Source of the DNA: an uncultured Collinsella sp.
Lineage (GTDB): Bacteria; Actinomycetota; Coriobacteriia; Coriobacteriales; Coriobacteriaceae
Reading direction: 5' to 3'
NCBI GenBank assembly: GCA_902494945.1
Contig: CABUVF010000100.1
Location: forward strand, 1-7,822
Length of the DNA stretch: 7,822 nt
In this document: in pieces, positions 1-7,408 of the stretch
Layout of the letters: each line of letters opens with the position of its first letter
Numbering within the stretch: the first letter of the stretch is position 1
The notes under the pieces: generated by a model
Told to the model about the DNA's origin: nothing
The model's input: only the letters and a program-made list of their open reading frames with translations
Databases searched by the model: none
Translations under genes and position numbers: made by a program

Positions 1-15
1 ACTTTCGCATTTAAC

Positions 16-106
16 GGAGAGTTGTCCGAGTGGCCGAAGGAGCACGATTGGAAATCGTGTAGGCGTCAAAAGCGTCTCCAGGGTTCAAATCCCTGACTCT
101 CCGCCA
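16..106 (+). tRNA. tRNA-Ser (anticodon GGA)
   Basis: Class II serine tRNA reading UCC and UCU codons. The acceptor stem pairs 16-22 (GGAGAGT) with 96-102 (ACTCTCC). G103 is the discriminator base and CCA (104-106) is encoded in the gene. The anticodon loop TTGGAAA sits on a 5-bp stem CACGA/TCGTG and puts GGA at the anticodon. The long variable arm expected for tRNA-Ser pairs AGGCG (61-65) with CGTCT (73-77). The T arm carries GGTTCAAAT. Only 15 bases precede the gene, so its promoter lies outside the window. A terminator follows directly. Confidence 0.97.
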
Positions 107-114
107 GTTAATTC

Positions 115-145
115 CAAAGCAGGCCTTTGAGCCTGCTTTGTTTTT
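115..145 (+). terminator. Intrinsic terminator after tRNA-Ser(GGA)
   Basis: A perfect 10-bp stem, CAAAGCAGGC (115-124) with GCCTGCTTTG (131-140), encloses a 6-base loop and is followed by TTTTT (141-145). This is a textbook rho-independent terminator. It implies that the two adjacent tRNA-Ser genes are at least partly separate transcription units. Confidence 0.9.
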
Positions 146-154
146 ACCCCACGC

Positions 155-245
155 GGAGGGGTGGCAGAGTGGTTGAATGCGGCGGTCTCGAAAACCGTTT
201 GGCCTGTATAAGGTCACGAGGGTTCGAATCCCTCCTCCTCCGCCA
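155..245 (+). tRNA. tRNA-Ser (anticodon CGA)
   Basis: Class II serine tRNA reading UCG codons. The acceptor stem pairs GGAGGGG (155-161) with CTCCTCC (235-241) and contains one G-U pair. G242 is the discriminator base and CCA (243-245) is encoded. The anticodon loop CTCGAAA gives CGA. The variable arm pairs GGCCT (201-205) with AGGTC (211-215). The T stem is GAGGG/CCCTC around TTCGAAT. A 25-base inverted copy of its 3' end lies about 65 bases downstream. Confidence 0.97.
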
Positions 246-254
246 TTTTGGTTG

Positions 255-283
255 AAAAAGCTCCCGAAAACGGGGGCTTTTTT
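255..283 (+). terminator. Intrinsic terminator after tRNA-Ser(CGA)
   Basis: AAAAAGCTCCCG (255-266) pairs with CGGGGGCTTTTT (271-282) with one T-G wobble around an AAAA loop. The T-rich arm runs into TTTTTT. The stem is flanked by A-tract and T-tract, so it could stop transcription from either side. Confidence 0.88.
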
Positions 284-309
284 GTTTAGAGTCCCTTACA
301 AGCAAATAC

Positions 310-334
310 GGCGGAGGAGGAGGGATTCGAACCC
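310..334 (-). pseudogene. Inverted fragment of a tRNA-Ser 3' end
   Basis: These 25 bases are the exact reverse complement of 220-244, which is the T loop, T-stem 3' side and acceptor 3' side of tRNA-Ser(CGA) through the CC of CCA. Matching stops at C309, which gives CCG instead of CCA on the minus strand, and beyond base 334. No D arm or anticodon arm is present, so it cannot be a functional tRNA. tRNA 3' ends are common attachment cores for tyrosine integrases, so an att-site relic is possible. Such sites are normally direct repeats, however, so a rearranged duplication fits equally well. Confidence 0.7.
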
Positions 335-346
335 GCCCTTCCCTCA

Positions 347-425
347 AAAACATGTACGTCAGCCTCCAAAACCGACATTTTTCGACATCTTTGAAGGCTG
401 ACGTACACGTTTGGATTGAGCTCAC
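347..425 (+). repeat. 79-bp inverted repeat, left copy (hairpin-forming)
   Basis: This segment matches the reverse complement of 1536-1614 at 74 of 79 positions with no gaps. It is also a near-palindrome: about 20 bases beginning CATGTACGTCAGCCTCC (351-) pair with 391-410 around an A/T-rich loop of about 20 bases. The two arms here differ at two positions, so this copy looks slightly degenerate compared with the right copy. It ends 10 bases from the stop codon of the minus-strand nuclease-like gene and may serve as that gene's transcription stop. Confidence 0.9.
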
Positions 426-435
426 GGGAGTGGCA

Positions 436-1443
436 CTATTCGGAAGGCGCCTCTTCGTCTCGCATACCTTTCCAGTTGCGGATAAGAGCCTTGCGTAGTT
501 CGTTTTGCTCTCGCTGGTGCCCGGTGTCGGTACAGCGAGGCATGCCGAGTGCTTCGCGAATGTTGTTCATGGCGCGGTGAAAGGCGAGTTGGCTGCCGAA
601 CTGAGCCGAAGTGAGCGTAACGATTCGATATCCCATTTGGGAGAGAACGGCCTCTCGCTCCGCATCTGCTCCTTTGCGCTCGAACTCATCGTGAAAACCG
701 CCCTTATATTCGATACCGAGCTCCCTGCGCTTGTAGGTAACGAGCGCATCGATTTTAAGTGTTCGAGCTTTGGCGCAATGCCAGAGACGTTGAGGGATCT
801 CGAGTGGTTTGTTGAGTTCGACACCTCGGATGCCAACGCCGCCTTCGCTTGTTGGGAGTGAGAGGGCGATTGCCGAAGCGGTCTCCATAGGCGAGGCCGA
901 GCGATCGTAGATATGCCTGAGCGCGAGCCGTGCACGTGTGGCACCGGGTTTGCCGGGATGCCGATCGAGCAGTTCGATTATTTCATCCTTGGAGGTGGTG
1001 GCTGGTTGCTCGGTATAAGGGTCGGCGGGATTGAGCCTCATGCGATAATCGCCGCAAACTTCATAGCCATATTCGAGATATTCGATCCTATCCATCCACT
1101 CGGCAGCGAGCACGAAGGTGAAGGCTTCGTCGGTGATGAAGATTCCGGGCGTCAACTCGTTAATATGCTCGTAGGGAAGATTTTGTCCAAGAATGTGGCA
1201 AATGACGCCTTTGGTGCGAATTCGCTCGAATTCGAATACAACCGAGATATCGATAGTCTTGAGCATATCGGACGGAATGCCGCAGTCGATAAGTGCCTGT
1301 CGTATGCGCGCAACGCGTTGTTGGGTGGAGATGCCTTGTGCGCCTATCTGGTAGTCGTGCCGCGCAAGAGACTGAACCAAATTCTGGGGTGCATGATGGA
1401 CAAGCCATGCGGTTTTATGCGAAATGAGAACAGGGGTATCCAT
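436..1443 (-). CDS. Probable DUF559/Vsr-like PD-(D/E)XK endonuclease-fold protein with AbiEi-like N-terminus
   Basis: A predicted 335-residue cytosolic protein. The C-terminal half carries a pattern typical of the DUF559/Vsr-like branch of PD-(D/E)XK nucleases. E187 lies in SPMETASA, D232 in KIDALVTYKR, and the E245-Y246-K247 triad in GIEYKGG. A strand-helix segment near 269-278 (QMGYRIVTLT) follows. The N-terminal half (SHKTAW at 8-13, ITDEAFTFVLAAEW at 103-116, EYGYEVCG at 124-131) resembles the AbiEi-like regulatory region often fused to such domains. No catalytic residue is visibly missing. The ATG at 1443 is preceded by GAGAGG with a 6-base gap. TATATT at 1499-1504 could be a -10, but I see no convincing -35. 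The gene lies alone between two 79-bp inverted repeats, which suggests a mobile cassette. The substrate is unknown; defence, DNA repair or a selfish role are all possible. Fold confidence is moderate and function confidence is low. Confidence 0.8.
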   Translation of the reverse strand: MDTPVLISHKTAWLVHHAPQNLVQSLARHDYQIGAQGISTQQRVARIRQALIDCGIPSDMLKTIDISVVFEFERIRTKGVICHILGQNLPYEHINELTPGIFITDEAFTFVLAAEWMDRIEYLEYGYEVCGDYRMRLNPADPYTEQPATTSKDEIIELLDRHPGKPGATRARLALRHIYDRSASPMETASAIALSLPTSEGGVGIRGVELNKPLEIPQRLWHCAKARTLKIDALVTYKRRELGIEYKGGFHDEFERKGADAEREAVLSQMGYRIVTLTSAQFGSQLAFHRAMNNIREALGMPRCTDTGHQREQNELRKALIRNWKGMRDEEAPSE

Positions 1444-1535
1444 TGAGGGCCTCTCGCTCTGAGCCGGTATCCAACTCTTATGTCCGTTGAAGTGGGGAAA
1501 TATACCGGATGTGAGTAAATCAACTCACTCATGCT

Positions 1536-1614
1536 GTGAACCCAATCCAAACATGTACGTCAGCCTCCAAAGATGTCGAAAAATGTCGTTTTTGGAGGCT
1601 GACGTACATGTTTT
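1536..1614 (-). repeat. 79-bp inverted repeat, right copy (23-bp perfect hairpin)
   Basis: This is the inverted partner of 347-425, with 74 of 79 bases identical. Within it, 1549-1571 and 1591-1613 are perfect 23-bp complementary arms around a 19-base loop. The loop carries two copies of TGTCG. The bases from the arm to 1536 (GTGAACCCAATCC) also match the left copy, so the repeat unit is the hairpin plus an asymmetric inner tail pointing toward the enclosed gene. It lies 92 bases upstream of that gene's start, so the likely promoter region falls inside the repeat pair. Confidence 0.92.
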
Positions 1615-1747
1615 GGACCCCTGGCATTCCAGTAACGCCACGCCCGCGCCCAGTCCCTACCGTTTGCCGAGCAATAGGGTCTCAATCGCCGCCAACCATG
1701 TACTATGTACGGGCATTGTTCAAACCCGAGAATCAAAGGACCGCATC

Positions 1748-2437
1748 TTGCCCGTCGTCGCCGCTATGACTGTTACTTCACACGCCTCGGATGCCATGGT
1801 CGCTATCCCATTTTGGCTCGAGATGTTCGCCGTCGTCGCGGCTTCAATCTCGGGCGTGTTGGTCGCGCGCGAGCACAAACTCGACCTGGTGGGTGCAGTT
1901 GCGCTCGCCGTGGTCTGTGGCTTGGGCGGCGGTCTTTTGCGCGATATGACACTCCAGGTGGGCAACGTCTACATCCTCAACCAGCCGATGGCGCTCCCGC
2001 TTTCCATTGCCACGGCAGCCATCATCTACATTTTCCCGGCAATCGTCGACAAGCCCGAAAAACTCATTCCCCTGCTCGACATCATCTCGGTCGGCATCTA
2101 TGCAGCAACCGGCGCGGACAAGGCGTTGGTGTACGGATTTGCGCCCGCCGTATGTATCATGATGGGCTTCTTTACCGCCGTGGGCGGCGGCATGCTGCGC
2201 GACGGCTTTATGGGCGTGGTCCCGGGCATTTTCCAACGCACCAACTTCTATGCCATCGCGGCCATCGCCGGATCGGCAAGCTATGTAGCCCTCGTCATGA
2301 GCGGCCTCATGAGCAATGTTGCCGCGCTGGTCGTATGCGTTGTGGTGACCATGGGGCTGCGCTGGCTATCACTGCGCTTTGACATCAAAAGCCCTACCGA
2401 GGAAGACATCGCGCGCTTTTTGCACCGTAAAAAGTAG
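1748..2437 (+). CDS. TRIC/UPF0126 family membrane protein, putative cation channel
   Basis: A 229-residue integral membrane protein of the trimeric intracellular cation (TRIC) channel family, called UPF0126 or YicG-like in bacteria. Seven hydrophobic segments are visible at roughly 22-40, 46-64, 82-100, 107-125, 131-150, 167-185 and 189-206. The family's internal duplication shows as two GGGxLRD motifs, GGGLLRD at 60-66 and GGGMLRD at 146-152. Bacterial members are generally taken to be cation-permeable channels, but the ion used here cannot be read from sequence. TTG at 1748 is chosen as start because AAAGGA (1735-1740) sits 7 bases upstream. The in-frame ATGs at 1766 and 1796 lack a visible ribosome binding site and would give 223 or 213 residues, also normal for the family. 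No clear promoter or downstream terminator was found. Confidence 0.88.
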   Translation: MPVVAAMTVTSHASDAMVAIPFWLEMFAVVAASISGVLVAREHKLDLVGAVALAVVCGLGGGLLRDMTLQVGNVYILNQPMALPLSIATAAIIYIFPAIVDKPEKLIPLLDIISVGIYAATGADKALVYGFAPAVCIMMGFFTAVGGGMLRDGFMGVVPGIFQRTNFYAIAAIAGSASYVALVMSGLMSNVAALVVCVVVTMGLRWLSLRFDIKSPTEEDIARFLHRKK

Positions 2438-2506
2438 GTAGCACAGCACAACCCCTCGAAATGCAACCGAGAGATTCTTTTAGAGCGCCCGCGCGTTGGG
2501 TACCCT

Positions 2507-2531
2507 GTTAGATACCTGTCGAGTATCTAAC
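2507..2531. promoter_or_regulatory. Perfect 9-bp dyad in the leader of the bactofilin-like gene
   Basis: GTTAGATAC (2507-2515) and GTATCTAAC (2523-2531) form a perfect inverted repeat with a 7-base centre. It ends immediately before the GAAGGA ribosome binding site (2532-2537). It could be an operator for a dimeric regulator. It could instead be an mRNA hairpin next to the ribosome binding site that tunes translation. No T-tract follows, so a terminator is unlikely. Confidence 0.55.
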
Positions 2532-2543
2532 GAAGGATTCGCT

Positions 2544-3689
2544 ATGCCTTGCAACCAAGTACCGTCGATCCGGCGCCACAAAGCGCAGGCCCGCATCACC
2601 ATCCTATTCGCGCTGATTGCGCTCGCGCTCACCGCACTTCCCACGGTGTCGTTCGCCGGCACCGACACCGCGGGAAACGTGCTCGCAACCGAAGTTGACT
2701 CAACTCCGTCCGGTATCGAAGGCGACCTGTACTGGGCCGGCCAAAGTCTCAATCTAGACGATGCCTCCATCGGCCGCGATATTATCGCGGCGGGTGAGAG
2801 CCTGTCGATTCGCGATTGCACCGTAGGCGGCGCCGTTCGTCTGGCGGCACGCACCATCGATATCGCCAAAACCGCAATCGATGGCAGCGTCACGGTGGCC
2901 GGCCAGCACGTCGTGCTCAACACCGGCAGCACCGCCAACTGTTTTTACGCGGCGGGCGAAACCGTCGCCCTGCGCGGCTCCGCCAAATCGGCGGCGCTTG
3001 CCGGCGACACCGTTACCATCGACGGCACCGTCGATGGCAATGTTGAAGTCTGGGCCGACAAGCTCATCCTGGGTAAAAACGCCCGCATCACCGGCACGGT
3101 GAACGCCCACGTCTCACAGGACCCCGAGCGGGCCGAGGGCGCCCAGGTTGGAGCCCTCAAGATCGACCGGACCGAGAACGAGAACACCTCTACGGTCAAC
3201 GACATGATTGGCGGCATCGTTGCCGCAGCGCTTTCCACCTGCTTTGTCGCTATCCTGCTTGAGCTTGTCTTTCCGCGCGCAACCGCCAGCGCCGCCGGCA
3301 TGCTCCATCAGCATCCCATGCCACTGTGGGTAAGTGGCCTTCTGGGCACGGTCGCCATCGCTCCCGCCGTCCTGCTGCTTATCATCTCGATTGCAGGCCT
3401 GTCGCTCGCCGGAGCACTCATGTGCAGCATCATCGGCATCGCTTTGGTCTCGGCGGCATTTACGGGTACCGCGATCGCACGCATGGCCGGACACAACCAA
3501 AACCGCTTCGCCATGGCCGCCGCGGGCGGTATCGTCGCGGGCGCACTCACGGCACTTCCTCTTATGGGCAACTTTGTCAGCGGCGTAGCCTTCGTCTTCA
3601 CGCTCGGCTACGTCATCCAAATCATTTGGCACAACGCCCACCTCAAGCCGCAGCAGCCGGCTAACACGCCAGGCCTTCCCACCGCCTAA
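2544..3689 (+). CDS. Exported bactofilin-like repeat protein with multi-pass membrane C-terminus
   Basis: A 381-residue protein of unassigned function. Residues 1-38 form a signal peptide or anchor: basic RRHKAQAR, hydrophobic 18-33, and a probable cleavage site after VSFA. Residues 58-190 are short strand-turn repeats rich in G, D, V and T (SIGRDIIAAGESLSI, AIDGSVTVAG, IDGTVDGNVEVW, LGKNARITGTV). These are typical of right-handed beta-helical, bactofilin/polymer-forming domains. A polar linker (191-218) leads to four or five membrane segments at about 221-243, 263-284, 288-310, 325-342 and 346-362. The expected topology is an extracytoplasmic helix tethered to the membrane. The start at 2544 is supported by GAAGGA 6 bases upstream; an in-frame ATG at 2496 lies before the dyad and lacks such support. 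A hairpin and a terminator follow the gene. A structural or surface-sensing role is only a guess. Confidence 0.82.
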   Translation: MPCNQVPSIRRHKAQARITILFALIALALTALPTVSFAGTDTAGNVLATEVDSTPSGIEGDLYWAGQSLNLDDASIGRDIIAAGESLSIRDCTVGGAVRLAARTIDIAKTAIDGSVTVAGQHVVLNTGSTANCFYAAGETVALRGSAKSAALAGDTVTIDGTVDGNVEVWADKLILGKNARITGTVNAHVSQDPERAEGAQVGALKIDRTENENTSTVNDMIGGIVAAALSTCFVAILLELVFPRATASAAGMLHQHPMPLWVSGLLGTVAIAPAVLLLIISIAGLSLAGALMCSIIGIALVSAAFTGTAIARMAGHNQNRFAMAAAGGIVAGALTALPLMGNFVSGVAFVFTLGYVIQIIWHNAHLKPQQPANTPGLPTA

Positions 3690-3695
3690 CCACCA

Positions 3696-3730
3696 ACCAC
3701 CACAAAGGGGACAGGCACCTTTGTGGTGGT
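3696..3730 (+). repeat. REP-like 13-bp hairpin with GGGGACAGGCACC core
   Basis: ACCACCACAAAGG (3696-3708) pairs perfectly with CCTTTGTGGTGGT (3718-3730) around a 9-base loop. The stem-loop contains GGGGACAGGCACC, a core I recognise from dispersed intergenic repeats in various bacteria, some associated with REP-type Y1 transposases (RAYTs). It begins 7 bases after the stop codon of the preceding gene and has no T-tract, so it is more likely a REP-like repeat or an mRNA 3'-stabilising hairpin than a terminator. Confidence 0.6.
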
Positions 3731-3756
3731 GTAGGCCGCCTCAATCCCCTTGCACC

Positions 3757-3792
3757 AAAAAGGGCGCCGACCATCTCGGTCGGCGCCCTTTC
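3757..3792. terminator. Bidirectional terminator between convergent genes
   Basis: A 14-bp perfect stem pairs 3759-3772 with 3778-3791 around a 5-base loop. AAAAA at 3757-3761 reads as TTTTT on the minus strand, making this a strong stop for typA, which ends 27 bases away. On the plus strand the stem is followed by TTTCTTGTT, so it probably also stops the membrane-protein gene. It sits where two convergent transcripts meet. Confidence 0.9.
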
Positions 3793-3818
3793 TTGTTAGA
3801 CGCTATAAAACCCAGCGC

Positions 3819-5657
<1,839 letters not shown>

Positions 5658-5774
5658 GTAGTTCCCCTATCTTCTATCCATATACAAACGGCACGCGTAT
5701 GCGACCCACCCAGCAATGCAACGCTCGGCGGGAATATTGAGCCTTTTACCGAAAACTCGTTTATTTTAGCGATT

Positions 5775-6224
5775 TTAGATAAGAGGGGTTTCCTCACCTG
5801 CAGGTTCAGGGTCGCTCCACATAAAACCATCGCCGGCACCCATGCCCTCGTACAGCACGTAAGCCGAAAAGCCGCTCTCGAGCGTGGTCTCAAAGAAGCT
5901 CACGAGCAGAGCGTCGTGATAGCCGCCGTCGATCTCGACGCAGCCGGTATAGCCGATGGCATAGCGGGCGATACGGCCCAGGCCCTCGTCCTTAAGGCCC
6001 ATCTTGTGCTCGGAGATAAAGTTGGTGGCAGCCTCCAGGCATGCCTCCTCGCCATCCTCGTCGAGCGCGGCCAGATAGCGGTTGGAAGCAGCGTCCTCGA
6101 TCGCCACAACTACGCCCGGATTCTCACCGGCGGCAAGGTCGTCCAAGAAGGCGCCAATCAGATCGCACACCATGGCGTCGAGCTCGGCGGAGACGTTACC
6201 GGCGTCCTGCATATCCTGTGCCAT
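5775..6224 (-). CDS. Acidic conserved-type hypothetical protein
   Basis: A 149-residue protein I do not recognise by family. It has no signal peptide or membrane segment and is strongly acidic, so it is probably cytosolic. The N-terminal third looks helical (SAELDAMVCDLIGAFLDDL, 12-30). The middle alternates strand-like and helical stretches (GVVVAIEDA, 37-45; EACLEAATNFISEHKMG, 60-76). The C-terminal half is rich in aromatic residues and glycine (GYTGCVEIDGGYHDALLVSF at 91-110, YVLYEGMGAGDGFMW at 122-136). The ATG at 6224 has GGGAAGG 7 bases upstream. It lies 30 bases after the two-helix membrane protein gene and is probably co-transcribed with it and the BFN-domain gene. The sequence supports a real gene but not a function. 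Confidence 0.8.
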   Translation of the reverse strand: MAQDMQDAGNVSAELDAMVCDLIGAFLDDLAAGENPGVVVAIEDAASNRYLAALDEDGEEACLEAATNFISEHKMGLKDEGLGRIARYAIGYTGCVEIDGGYHDALLVSFFETTLESGFSAYVLYEGMGAGDGFMWSDPEPAGEETPLI

Positions 6225-6254
6225 CTTTAGACCTTCCCATCGAATCCGGCGTCG

Positions 6255-6644
6255 TTACAGTTCTTGTGCCTCAGCAGCGATCTTGGCGGCAGCGTCGCGG
6301 GCGTGCATCATATCCACCGCACGCTTGTCGAGCACCTTGATCTGACTGGTCAGCATTACCGCGTCGACCACGCCCCAGATCACCAGGCCCGTAGAGATCG
6401 AAAACCCAAGCGCACCAACTGTACCACGAAGGCGCGAGCAGATTGCCGCGACAAGGGCGGAGATGACAACCATCTTGATAAACGAGCCGCGGCGCTCGCG
6501 AAGCGTACGGGCCTGTGTCACATAGGCGAGGCGGGCCGCCTCGGATGCTTCCGAGCGCATCTGGGCTTCACGCGCGATGGCGGCCGCCTCAGCCGACATG
6601 CCGCCGGCCATCAGCGAACGCTCCGCAACCTGGACGCCCCGCAT
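6255..6644 (-). CDS. Small membrane protein with coiled-coil-like N-terminus
   Basis: A 129-residue protein of unknown function. Residues 15-52 are rich in Ala, Glu and Arg and should form a long amphipathic, possibly coiled-coil, helix. Two membrane helices follow at about 55-70 (FIKMVVISALVAAICS) and 75-98 (TVGALGF through VVDAVML). A second Ala-rich charged helix (102-128) closes the protein. This predicts a hairpin in the membrane with both termini on the same side. The ATG at 6644 directly abuts the TAA of the upstream BFN-domain gene, which suggests translational coupling, but no good ribosome binding site is visible. The in-frame ATG at 6611, with GGAG 9 bases upstream, is a reasonable alternative start and would remove 11 residues. 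Confidence 0.75.
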   Translation of the reverse strand: MRGVQVAERSLMAGGMSAEAAAIAREAQMRSEASEAARLAYVTQARTLRERRGSFIKMVVISALVAAICSRLRGTVGALGFSISTGLVIWGVVDAVMLTSQIKVLDKRAVDMMHARDAAAKIAAEAQEL

Positions 6645-7145
6645 TTAGAAGTCATCGGGGGAGAGCGTATGGACGAACTCGTCGAACTTCTCGAACTCCT
6701 GCTCGTCGTCGACTTCCTCGGCATGGGCAGAAACGGTGCCCAGGCGATTCATGATGTCGTCCTCCACAAACATGGGAGCATTGCTGCGCACGGCAAGGGC
6801 GATGGCATCGCTGGGGCGGGCATCGATCTTGCGCTCGTCACCATCGGCCAGTACGACAATCGTCGCGTAAAACACCGGCGGCTCGGCGCGAACTATCTCG
6901 ATGCGCTCGAGTTTGGCGCCCAAGGCGTCAACGGTATCGAGCAACAGGTCATGGGTAATCGGGCGCTCGGCGCGACCGCTATCGATGCCGCGGCTGATGG
7001 CAGCAGCTTCAAACGAACCAGTCTGAATGGAAAGGGAACGCAGCGGCGCGGGCGAGTCCGATTTGCTGCAGCGCTCGCGAAGCACGATAAGCGATGGCAC
7101 GGGACCGGCGGCCATGACGATGGTCTCTATGTCGACACGAACCAT
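6645..7145 (-). CDS. BFN-domain (DUF151) protein, bifunctional nuclease family
   Basis: A 166-residue soluble protein. Its core matches the bifunctional nuclease (BFN/DUF151) domain: VRVDIETIVM at the start, LSIQTGSFEAAAI (38-50), RPITHDLLLDTVDALGAKLERIEI (61-84), VFYATIVVL (91-99) and the signature IDARPSDAIALAVRSNAPMFV (107-127). The family is named for RNase and DNase activity reported for plant homologues; the bacterial role is poorly defined. The tail (143-166) is very acidic. ATG at 7145 is chosen because GGAGGT lies 5 bases upstream. An in-frame ATG 30 bases further out would place this ribosome binding site inside the gene. Its stop codon abuts the next gene, and a candidate promoter lies at 7202-7231, so it probably heads the operon. 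Confidence 0.93.
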   Translation of the reverse strand: MVRVDIETIVMAAGPVPSLIVLRERCSKSDSPAPLRSLSIQTGSFEAAAISRGIDSGRAERPITHDLLLDTVDALGAKLERIEIVRAEPPVFYATIVVLADGDERKIDARPSDAIALAVRSNAPMFVEDDIMNRLGTVSAHAEEVDDEQEFEKFDEFVHTLSPDDF

Positions 7146-7201
7146 GGAACACCTCCGGTACGTAGCGGTTAACACGCGGCAGCCCGCCGCATTGAATAGC
7201 T

Positions 7202-7231
7202 ATACTACCCAAACTTTCGCACAGCACACAA
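7202..7231 (-). promoter_or_regulatory. Candidate sigma70-type promoter for the BFN operon
   Basis: On the minus strand TTGTGT (7226-7231) and TAGTAT (7202-7207) are separated by 18 bases. They lie about 57 bases upstream of the BFN start codon, giving a leader of plausible length. Both boxes deviate from consensus at two or three positions, so this is a moderate prediction. Confidence 0.45.
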
Positions 7232-7237
7232 AATCAA

Positions 7238-7272
7238 AGTAGTCTTTTTGGGACGGGGCCCTTTTGACTACT
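7238..7272. promoter_or_regulatory. 7-bp dyad upstream of the BFN promoter
   Basis: AGTAGTC (7238-7244) and GACTACT (7266-7272) are perfect complements around a 21-base G/C- and T-rich centre that includes GGGCCC. The dyad lies just upstream of the candidate -35 box and between two divergent-purpose signals, the tRNA terminator and the BFN promoter. It may be a regulator site, but a chance repeat of this size cannot be excluded. Confidence 0.3.
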
Positions 7273-7284
7273 CCAGCAGGTAAG

Positions 7285-7313
7285 AAAAAAGCCCCGAGGA
7301 AACCCTCGAGGCT
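7285..7313 (-). terminator. Intrinsic terminator of the tRNA Ile-Ala-Ile cluster
   Basis: Read on the minus strand, AGCCTCGAGG pairs with CCTCGGGGCT (one U-G pair) around GTTT and is followed by six Ts (7285-7290). It begins 15 bases after the 3' end of the last tRNA-Ile, as expected for the end of a tRNA operon. Confidence 0.9.
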
Positions 7314-7327
7314 CTTCACAGTTTTGA

Positions 7328-7404
7328 TGGTGGACCTGACAAGATTCGAACTTGTGACCTCCCGGTTATCAGCCGGACGCTCTAACCAACTGAGCTACAG
7401 GTCC
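7328..7404 (-). tRNA. tRNA-Ile (anticodon GAT), promoter-distal copy
   Basis: A complete 77-base tRNA including encoded CCA (7328-7330). The acceptor stem pairs GGACCTG with CAGGTCC, with A as discriminator. The D arm contains AGCTCAGTTGGTTAGAGC. The anticodon loop CTGATAA gives GAT, read by isoleucine codons AUC and AUU. The T arm is ACAAG/CTTGT around TTCGAAT. It is identical to the copy at 7552-7628 and starts only 4 bases after the tRNA-Ala 3' end, so the two must be processed from one transcript. Confidence 0.97.
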
Positions 7405-7408
7405 ATCA

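Noticed and set aside
505..1446. Plus-strand open frames of 118 and 177 codons opposite the nuclease-like gene
   Set aside because: Their translations show no domain, and the minus-strand frame has the catalytic-type motifs and a ribosome binding site.
347..1614. CRISPR-like interpretation of the repeated CATGTACGTCAGCC blocks
   Set aside because: There are only two hairpin copies in opposite orientation with a full gene between them, no regular spacers and no cas genes.
1487..1747. N-terminal extension of the TRIC-family gene back to ATG 1487
   Set aside because: It would run through the 79-bp repeat, adds 87 residues with no family counterpart, and has no supported ribosome binding site.
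2438..2506. Possible terminator after the TRIC-family gene
   Set aside because: Only a 4-bp CTCG/CGAG stem followed by a mixed T-rich stretch is present, too weak to call.
5658..5774. Promoter for typA in the 117-base gap
   Set aside because: Several A/T-rich hexamers occur, but I found no -35 and -10 pair with 16-18 base spacing that I would defend.
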